Shown: positions 56,821 through 64,000 of the stretch, in pieces | How the letters are laid out: each line of letters opens with the position of its first letter | Numbering within the stretch: position 1 is the first letter of the stretch | Source: Gnetum montanum | Lineage: Eukaryota; Streptophyta; Gnetopsida; Gnetales; Gnetaceae | NCBI GenBank assembly: GCA_015680685.1 | Contig: MNCI01004504.1 | Location: 849,847-913,846, forward strand | Direction of reading: 5' to 3' | Length of the DNA stretch: 64,000 nucleotides | The notes under the pieces: generated by a model | Database searches by the model: none | The model's input: the letters and a program-made list of their open reading frames with translations, nothing else | Told to the model about the DNA's origin: nothing | Position numbers and translations under genes: made by a program

Positions 56821-57521
56821 TTACACAATTCTATATTCCCCATTTCCTTCACTAACTATGTTGAAAGGGAGCTCTTCCCATGGTGCATCGATGGGCCCAT
56901 TATTGTTGTTTTCGACCTCCTGTGCTTCATTAAGCTTCTTAAATTTATGGCTAATAGTAGGAGTTTCTTCCTAAAGCTCCACTTTAGACCCTTGTTTGAC
57001 GTCAATGTTGTTGACCATCAAGGGAACCACACTATCGTTATGGATGATTATCTTACCTCTCTCATAAGACAGGTGAATTTCTTAGTGGATCAATGAGGAA
57101 ACAGCTCGTAATTGAGCTAACCAAGATCCTCTTAGAATAAGGTTGAATCCTAGTGTCTCTTCCACCACCAAGAAATTGACCATTGTAAGAAATTGTTCCC
57201 CTATCATAAAGTCTAAAGAAATTGAGCCTTTTACAACCATTTGAGATCTATTGAAAGATTTAAGACTAATTGTTGAGGTATGTTGCATATGCTTAGTCAT
57301 GCTTAGATGTTCTATGATGGTGTAAGGTATCACATTCGTTGGGGGTTGGTTTTGACTTCGCTATCATGAAACACTAGTACCATTAACCTCATTTCTTCCT
57401 TCGATGAAGGTGGAAAGATCCCTGCATGGATGGACTCTTCATTGGTGAGGATTTCCTCTTTAACAGGAACATAGGTCAACATTTTAACTAATGCTTTGCG
57501 GTGTGCAACAAAATTCATCAC
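56821..57521 (-). pseudogene. Protease region of element C
   Basis: 57521-57330 is open (MMNFVAHRKALVKMLTYVPV, ILTNEESIHAGIFPPSS). A frameshift at the active-site region is followed by MIPYTIIEHLSMTKHMQHTS and MIGEQFLTMVNFLVVEETLG, then NLILRGSWLAQ (expected ILGRPWLA). The frame continues about 80 residues (VPLMVNNIDVKQGSKVELQE) to TAA at 56821. The homologous B1 region keeps the DNG loop lost here. Confidence 0.75.
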
Positions 57522-60288
57522 AAGGTCCTATAGGCTAAGGAAGGTATTCTTCTATTTTAACAATTATTTGACCTATTCCATCACATTGAGTAAGTCTTTT
57601 TCATTGGTTTTAGGCTTTTCATTCTTATTATTCTTGACTTCCTTCCTACACTACAAAATTCAAACTTCATGCTTCAATAATTGCTTAGCTTCTTGTCCCT
57701 TCCCTTGCAGCGTAGGATCCTCCCATGGTTGACTAGTTGAGGTAGCCTTGGCAATGGAACTCATTGGGATAGATGAGATCGAAGTGGGCTTCCATGCCTT
57801 GCCCTATTTGTTGTCATTATTCTTAAGCTTTGGCATATACTTCTTACATTACTTTCTTGGGTATTTTTTATTGTTGTTTGTTGGTAGTGAAGAAGTCATT
57901 ACCTTGACCACCACATAAGGATGTTTTTCAATTATAGGAGTAGCTTTGGTAATCGCTTCAGTGGGAGGGGTCACCCTAATCACAAAAAGATCCTTAGAAG
58001 GTGTAGGTGATGGAACCCTTACAAAAAAAGAGGGCCTTAAACTAGTCAAAGTTGAAGGACCCCTATCGTTGTGAGGAGGTACACATATCATGAATGACTC
58101 TCACACAAGTCTAGAGTTCTTGAGCACATTGAATGTTGCAATAGTATATGGACTACTATTGGCATTTAATGAGTGCTTGTAGATCCACATGGATTGATTT
58201 TATGGTTTAACCAGGTTTGAGGCATCAAGAACCAATTCACCCTTCTCTATCATCTTCTATAGGTCATCCTTAAGTAATAGGAAAAAGTTGGTGTCATGAC
58301 TTGGCAGTTGATGCTAGTGGCAAAAACAACCTAGCTTGAAGTACTTCAATACTAGGGGATCATCCTTGATTGCAAGAGTGGGATTCTTAGCTATCTTGCA
58401 TAGTCTGTCATGCCTCTAACAGGCATTTTCAGTCATCTATTTGTATTGTATTCTTCCATTGTTCAATAGTTGATCAAAGAGTTCTAGTGGTTTCAACAGT
58501 AACTTAGTATACTTCAACTAATCTTTATGTTCAAAGTTAGATCTCATACTAGTTGATGTAGAGGCCCCAAAAGTTGATGGTTGATTTTGTTGACAGGGAC
58601 CTTAGGCTGATTTGTTCTATGCCCTTGCATGATCATTTTGTGTTATTTGGTCACTATGGCCATGGTTGTGTTATTTTACCTTCCCTTCTTCTTATCCTTT
58701 TACGTGTGCTAGTTCTTGTATGCCATGTAGGTAGGGTCATGACTAGCCTTAGCTACGTCCTCTATGTTCTTTATTTGGAAAAGACTTGGCTAAGTGATCA
58801 TGATCTAGGTAGTATAGTTTCAACTTAATAAAGTAATTAACCATCCTCTTGAAGATAGCGAGGAGATGGGTCTCAGCTATTACTTTTGGAATCTCATTTA
58901 GAAAAGCATTTCATCATTGTATGAATTTTTGTACTTGCTCAAGGAATCCTACTTAACCTTCATTAGTTGGTCAAGAGTCATGTCAAGTTTCAAGTTGTAC
59001 TTAAAACGATTAATGAACTATGAAATTAAGTCTTCTAGTAAGGACTCTCAATCATGCATGGTACCAATTCAAGGATTTTTCAGTTAAGGACATAGGGAAA
59101 ATCTACATTATGATATACAACTAGGCTTGCAGTAATAGGCACTCAAAACAAAAGGTTATAAGGTGGGCATTAAGATCACCCTCACCATTGTACTTGGTGA
59201 ATTAGGGAATGGGAATACCTGGTGGAAGAGTTATTGATGGGACAGCAGGACTAATTGGACCTTCCTAGTAGAAATTTATTATCTTACTGTCTATATTTTA
59301 GAGGCTTTGATTTTTTGTAACTCTTCCATCAAGTCTTGGATCATTTGGAATGCTTAAGCCAATCCTTGAGGCATTCCCACAAGCTACAGTGTCTGTACAA
59401 ATGGCTGCTATGTTAATTGAAAGGCCTGTAGCCTCGCAATGGGCTACAATATAGAAGGGAGAGGCTACGTTATAGCTTTCATGGGTGGGCTACATAATGA
59501 AAAAGATGTTTGTGCTGGCACCTGAGGCACAAATGGACAAATAATGTTTGTGTTCCCTAAGTTACTTGTGGTCCCACTATGAGGCCCATTGGTGTAGAGA
59601 AGGCATTAGTGATGGTGAGAACTACCAATGAGGACTGTGAGGACTAACGCTACATGAATAAAGGCATGGAAGACAAGAGGAAGGCCATTTGAGGCACAAG
59701 TTATTCCTAGTGCATTACTATAACAGGCATTGTCCAAAACATTGTGGGATACATGGGAGATAATGATTGAGATGTCTGTCCCATGGAAGAGATAGGCAAG
59801 GCCAAAGTGGCTATGGTGGTTTAAGGGGCCGATTGTTGGAATAGGCCCCCTATAAAGGTTTTTGGTTTAGGCTTTACCTCAAACTCATCATGCTCTTCAT
59901 GCTAATCCTCCAAACTGAGCTTTTCACTCCATTCATGTATCTTAATCAATTGAGAAATTATATGGGCCTAAGCATCAGTAAGTGAGATCTTGTCAAAGGA
60001 AGAGGGTATATACTATTTCCCATTACAATGAATTAATTGGAACTCACACTTGGCCTTAACCTCTACATGTGAAAGTAGTAATCCTGCTTGGATTTTAGTG
60101 CAAATGTAGTTATAATATTCTTCGTTAAGCATATCAAATTCTAGGCTTTGTCTGCTTTTCCTAAGCAATTTTCTATGCTTGCCTATGATGAGGTCTCTAG
60201 GATCATAGAACCTCACTTCATCCTCACCAAATGTCATATTTGTCATGTCTATGGGAAAAGTTGTTCGTTTACTAAAAGGCATTGTCAA
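57522..60288 (-). pseudogene. Gag of element C
   Basis: ATG at 60288 begins MTMPFSKRTTFPIDMTNMTF and is open for 91 codons (to 60013). Then come QLIKIHEWSEKLSLED, FIGGLFQQSAP (matching IGIFFQ-SAP in B1), the core with NAFLNEIPKVIAETHLLAIF and KRMVNYFIKLKLYYLDHDHL, and a C-terminal part with NACQRHDRLCKIAKNPTLAI, HDTNFFLLLKDDL and an 80-codon open stretch at 58091-57849 (MICVPPHNDRGPSTLTSLRP). Stops are frequent, many of them TAG. Confidence 0.7.
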
Positions 60289-61114
60289 AAGATGTTGATT
60301 CTAACTTTTTACTATTTTTAGTAAAAATTTTAGTAAGTGGGATTGCCCCAATGATATAGTTGACTATTGATGAGTGGCTAGGTACCCCTATGCCCAACCA
60401 TACGAATCACGGGTGTTCACATGTGACTCAGTCGAATTCCGTAGACTATAAGCACTTAACATACACCAAACCTCTAACCAGCAAAATCCTTTGTTAGAAT
60501 GGTCGTTGTCTTCTCAACCTCACTTGTAAGTATCTAATGGCAATGGTTAAGTGAGATTGAGGCAACTAATTTTTATAGATTTTACTTTATCTTTTGGCGT
60601 CTAATTAAGGTATGAAAAGTAAGGAATGAAATATTATCTAATCTACAATTATCCTAATCTATATCTTAACTATTCCTAGCATAAGTATTTGATCCCATCT
60701 TCTGGGCACATTCTAAGCATCCCCTAAACACTACTGGGCTAGCAAACGTTAAGCATCACTGGGTTACCAAGTGTTGGGTTTGCATTCGAGATGGTCGTAC
60801 TTATGGTTTCTACGAGCTATGAATGAATGGTAGTGATTAAACTAATAATAAGAGAAACTTAAGTAATTATCAAAGCATATAAATATTAAGCTATTGAAAG
60901 CATTAAATGACTAAGTCCAAATGCTGCAAGGAATGCTTAAAGAGTTTGTCTTTATTGCCATCACGCCAATTAGCTCAGATACATCAATGCTTAAATAAAG
61001 AGTTGGTCACTTTTCTTACCTACTGTGGGCACTTGGAAAATATTCTATCTCCTACAGGAACAAACTGAAAGAGCTTCACTACAACTAACTAAAAGATGCC
61101 TAAATGAGGCAGAA

Positions 61115-61240
61115 GGCCCTCTTATTTATAAGCCGAAATAGGCTCAACGTAAACGGGGCCACGTCGACGCATGGAAGGCTATGTCGACGCGGCCCCGTAT
61201 ACACGGCCTAGTCGACGCATTGACTAATGACACTTCATCA
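61115..61240 (-). promoter_or_regulatory. U3 of A3 with GTCGAC palindromes and TATA box
   Basis: In sense direction from 61240: three GTCGAC-centred repeats (GCGTCGAC forms near 61212, 61185 and 61165) and a pair of inverted GGGGCC / GGCCCC blocks with GTATAC between, followed by CTTATAAATAAGAGGG. The LTR of A2 has GATATC and A1 ATCGAT in the same place. Confidence 0.6.
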
Positions 61241-61480
61241 TACCCTCACAACTGAGTAAAAACTTATCCTCGAGTTACTCTACAATCTGGAAGGTATGGG
61301 CTTTTATTTACAATGCACATAACTTGACACACATATGACACAACATTAATTTAACCAAGTGCCCGAGTTACAGAGAAGGATAAGTTACAAAAATTGGTGG
61401 TGTTCAGAGACAAAATTGAATACCTTGCTGGTCCTGGAGTCTCTGCCGTGTAGAATGATGCACAAAATTGTTGGAGAAGA

Positions 61481-62698
61481 TCACACCATCCCTAGGGGCA
61501 GTGATTCTGATGGACCTTCACTAGCTTCTGGCCCATGCAATGGTGGTGGCACGAATGATGGCTATCCCGCAGCAGCTGCAACTTCTGGAGGTAGCTGGAA
61601 AGCCTCTAAGAGAGCCCTCATTTTTTCTTCTTTTCTTCTTAGATCATTCACTATCCAGGCAGCTTCACCAATATGTGCTAGAACTGGAACCTCCCAAGGG
61701 CATGGCAGCACTAGGAAGAGTTCTTTCAGGTTGAAAAACCAGGCTGCGAACTGCTTTTGTTCGATGTCTAACACTCGAATTGATGCCTGCATCTGCTAGT
61801 AGTCATTCATTCGAAGGCCCAGGTTCTCTACAACTGTATGTTGTCCTTCAAATTATGTGCGAAGAACCTTAAGTTCCACATTTTTTGTTTCCAATTTTTT
61901 CTTTGTTGCTTTATGCGCCTGGAACTCTCCCTCGTATAGAGAATACGAGGTGGCCACTTGCTTTTCCAACTCTAACCACGGTCTCCCAGTTGTGAGCGTA
62001 GCCAATTTTGCATAGTGAAGGTTGGCAAGCTACATATATTCTATCATCTCTTCAATCTGCAACTCCTTAAGGTGGATTTCAGCTTAATTGTAGCATTCAA
62101 CCCATCAAAGATAAGTTGCCATACATCACCTCCTTCTCGGAGCTATTGGAGCGCTTGGTTTATTTTGGCCTTTGTGACCTGAATCTGCTTTTCATTTACT
62201 TCCTTCTATAATCCCACTTGGTCCCTATAATGATTTTTGATGTTTTCAAATTTCAGGGCCTCATTCTTCTAAGTGCTGATTTCAATTGCAGATTTTTGTC
62301 GCAATACTCGAACCTCCTCCATTGACAAATTTCAGTTCTCAGTGTCCAACCTTCTTACGTCAGCATTCACCCTGGCTAGTTCTTCCTGCTATTAGTGGAC
62401 AAAATTTTTCATGTGTTCATTTTCTACACCAACATTGCGTAGGTGATGAACCTCCATAGTTAATCGGACGTTCTCCTAACGAACATCTGCCAAGTCCTTG
62501 TCTAAATGATATGCTCAAACATCCGCCAAGGACTTATCGAAGATCGCTGACTCTCGCACATCCTCAACGATCTAAAGTTTGAGTTGAAGTTGTTGAAAGG
62601 CTTCATCTCTGGTGATTTCGCGATTGAGGATGGCTGGATTGGCAAGTTGGACTCTTAATTGGGATACTTTCGTTGCCAAGCGTTGACAAGTGACTTGA
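61481..62698 (-). pseudogene. ORF2 C-terminal half in A3
   Basis: Truncated at the deletion junction (62698) and ending with TGA at 61481-61483. Coiled-coil text: QQEELARVNADVRRLD-like, NLSMEEVRVLRQKSAIEIST, NEALKFENIKNHYRDQVGL. The tail is an open stretch, MQASIRVLDIEQKQFAAWFF ... RRKEEKMRALLEAFQLPPEV (61792-61562), a TAG, then SFVPPPLHGPEASEGPSESL. Clear homologue of A1 ORF2 but much better preserved, so it is the better copy for defining the protein. Confidence 0.7.
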
Positions 62699-63344
62699 GC
62701 AATGACTAATGACACTTCATCAACTATAAAGAGAAAAAATGGTTGAAACTACTACTATAGTGTAAATGGTGTATACTACACTTAGGAAAATGGTGTTATT
62801 ATTTTCAAGTTGGTAATACCAACTACATTGGTTTTTTCAGTAGGATCTACACTGGAGGGTGTGTAGTAGAACACTATGCTTTCCAACCAACTATGCTAAG
62901 GTAGATGGTGAAAATGGGTTTTTATAAAATAGATTGTGAAAATTTGGATTTTCCCAGGACTACACTAGAGTCCTAGCTTTGTGTCTACATTGGCTATTTT
63001 CTGCAAAATTTTACAATACGTGTATTTCAATTTTAGAATATTGCATGTAAACTCCAAATGCCAGTTTTACTAAGCAAGAATCATAGGTTTTGTTGTTAAC
63101 TACACTAGTTTCCAAAGAATCCAAAAACTACTATGAAAATGCAGTAAACACCTAAATCACCAACCATAACTATGCTAGGCATTGTGCATAGGAATTAGGA
63201 TACCAACATTGGTTTTGTAGTAAATAATTACAGGTTTTTAAGTTTTGAATGGCAAGAACCTGGTTTTTAAAAATGGTTGAAAATGTTTTGCAAAAGATTT
63301 TGGGTGAGAATTCAAGCAAAGGCCCTCCTTCTAGCTCCAAAAAC

Positions 63345-64000
63345 TGTAGCACCTGGAAAATTTGGTAGCTGAAAAATAAAAAATCACTAGTGCAATAGCC
63401 TAACCTTAGATCCCAAGGGTCTCCAAGAAACAAGATCCAAGATACTCTAGATAGTCTTGTCAATCACCATAAGACTTACAAAGTGCAAATAAGAATGAAG
63501 ACAGGAAATGGAATTGGAGATTCGAAAAAAATCTCCACTTGAAATAAATCTCCACTACAAATGAACTAAAAATTTTATTGAGTGAAAGTGTAAAGTTTAA
63601 GAAATATAGATAATGTGCTCAAATGCACAAGAAGCTAATTTGGATGGAGCTTGAAGCCTATGGGAGCTAGTAGGCTATGTTCTACAGTTGAACCCCATGA
63701 TCCAAGTACTCCCCAACTTCAATCGTTTACAACGCCTTGTTGGTTTCCATTCAAGTCTACAACTTTGGCTACTAATAGTGTAAACAGTGGTACAAGCTCA
63801 TGTTCTAGGGATATTACACCAAGGGTCTCTAATGCTTAGCGTAGATGCCAAATGGAGTTCAGATCTCAAGGTTACAAAAGGTTATTAATTGTAAAAATTC
63901 TAAACTTGAATAAGGTGTTTACATTAGGCTTTTATAAGTTTTAGGTTGCTGATTTTATGCTGCAAACTTTTGCCATGATTGCTAACAGATTAACATTGGT
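63345..64000 (-). repeat. 5' LTR of element C, running off the window
   Basis: Begins TGTAGCACCTGGAAAATTTGG and matches 19372-19890 closely (CTACAAATGAACTAAAAA, TTTATTGAGTGAAAGTGTAAAG, ACAAGAAG). It continues past 63860 into sequence shared with the B1 LTRs (TTTTGCCATGATTGCTAACAGATTAA). By comparison with B1, about 1 kb should remain outside the window. Confidence 0.8.

Larger units (their letters stand above)
60368..62722 (-). mobile_element. A3: internally deleted Athila-like element
   Basis: Left LTR 60368-61240 (873 bp; TGATGAGTGG ... ACTTCATCA), then polypurine tract, ORF2 3' half, and only the last 24 bp of the other LTR (62699-62722), matching 61217-61240 with one mismatch. Target copies ACTAT at 60363-60367 and 62723-62727. 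About 10 kb of interior, including gag-pol and primer site, is gone, with the junction at a GCA(A/T)TGAC microhomology. CGs are better preserved and stops fewer than in A1, so it is a younger insertion. Confidence 0.88.
60289..63344 (-). other. Leader of element C, split by A3
   Basis: 60289-60367 and 62723-63344 together align with the B1 leader (39218-40429); the break is exactly at the ACTAT target repeat. The region next to the LTR (63310-63344) reads, on the minus strand, TTTTTGGAGCTAGAAGGAGG, the likely primer-binding region. Confidence 0.7.
19372..64000 (-). mobile_element. Element C: giant Tat-like Ty3/gypsy retrotransposon, host of three nested insertions
   Basis: A minus-strand element with its 3' LTR piece at 19372 and its 5' LTR from 63345 to beyond the window. 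Removing B1, A1 and A3 with their duplicated target copies leaves about 17.4 kb inside the window; with a full 5' LTR it would exceed 18 kb. Order in the sense direction: LTR, primer-like site, leader, gag (60288), protease, minisatellite, antisense gene X, 200-bp array, second minisatellite, linker, RT, RNase H, second RNase H-like domain, integrase, 3' UTR, LTR. B1, bounded by its own target repeats, shows the same order, which argues that C is one element and not two. The 5 bp left of it read ATTAA; the partner is outside the window. All genes are broken. Confidence 0.75.

Noticed and set aside
61359-61799. 146-codon open frame on the plus strand in A3
   Set aside because: Antisense of the well-preserved ORF2 C terminus and polypurine region of A3.

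Overview
The window looks like intergenic chromosome from a large-genome seed plant. It is AT-rich and CG-poor and consists almost entirely of old, mutation-riddled transposable elements. There are plant-type Ty3/gypsy elements, a plant L1-like LINE, a tRNA-derived SINE-like copy and several tandem repeats. The depth of nesting and the age of the copies suggest a gymnosperm-like genome, but that is inference. I found no intact protein gene, no rRNA or tRNA gene and no CRISPR array.

Left part (1-19371). An LTR end at 1-134 is followed by low-complexity AT-rich DNA with three or four tandem-repeat arrays (2.75-5.3 kb). Next come a multi-exon decayed gene with recognisable splice sites (6.1-8.4 kb), an unrecognised coding relic (10.2-11.8 kb), a SINE-like copy with a target duplication (13.57-13.72 kb), an L1-type LINE (about 14.25-18.96 kb) and a second LINE fragment cut off at 19371.

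Right part (19372-64000). This is one very large minus-strand Ty3 element, here called C. Read right to left it runs: 5' LTR (63345 onward, leaving the window), leader, gag, protease, a minisatellite, a multi-exon gene on the opposite strand ('gene X', an antisense ORF), a ~200-bp tandem array, a second minisatellite, a linker, RT, RNase H, a second RNase H-like domain, integrase, 3' UTR and a truncated 3' LTR (19372). The second RNase H and the antisense ORF point to the Tat/Ogre-like side of plant gypsy elements. An antisense ORF between protease and RT is not the arrangement I know.

Four younger insertions, each bounded by a 5-bp target duplication, explain the scrambled order. B1 (29739-42006, GTTGT/GTTAT) is a relative of C inside gene X. 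A2 (31603-32813, ACCAT) lies inside B1. A1 (43651-56254, GATGT) lies inside C's minisatellite. A3 (60368-62722, ACTAT) lies in C's leader. The A family is Athila-like: tRNA-Asp-type primer site, gag-pol, then a long second ORF, which here is predicted coiled coil. Removing B1 plus one target copy rejoins gene X in the same reading frame, which is strong internal support for the model. B1 keeps the same domain order as C but has lost most of pol. Where C carries gene X, B1 carries a compositionally different island with possible gene pieces (about 34.85-36.4 kb).

Decay has a signature. In-frame stops are mostly TAG where Gln is expected, as predicted for deamination of methylated CHG sites. 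Protein calls come from reading the translations by eye; no database search was possible.
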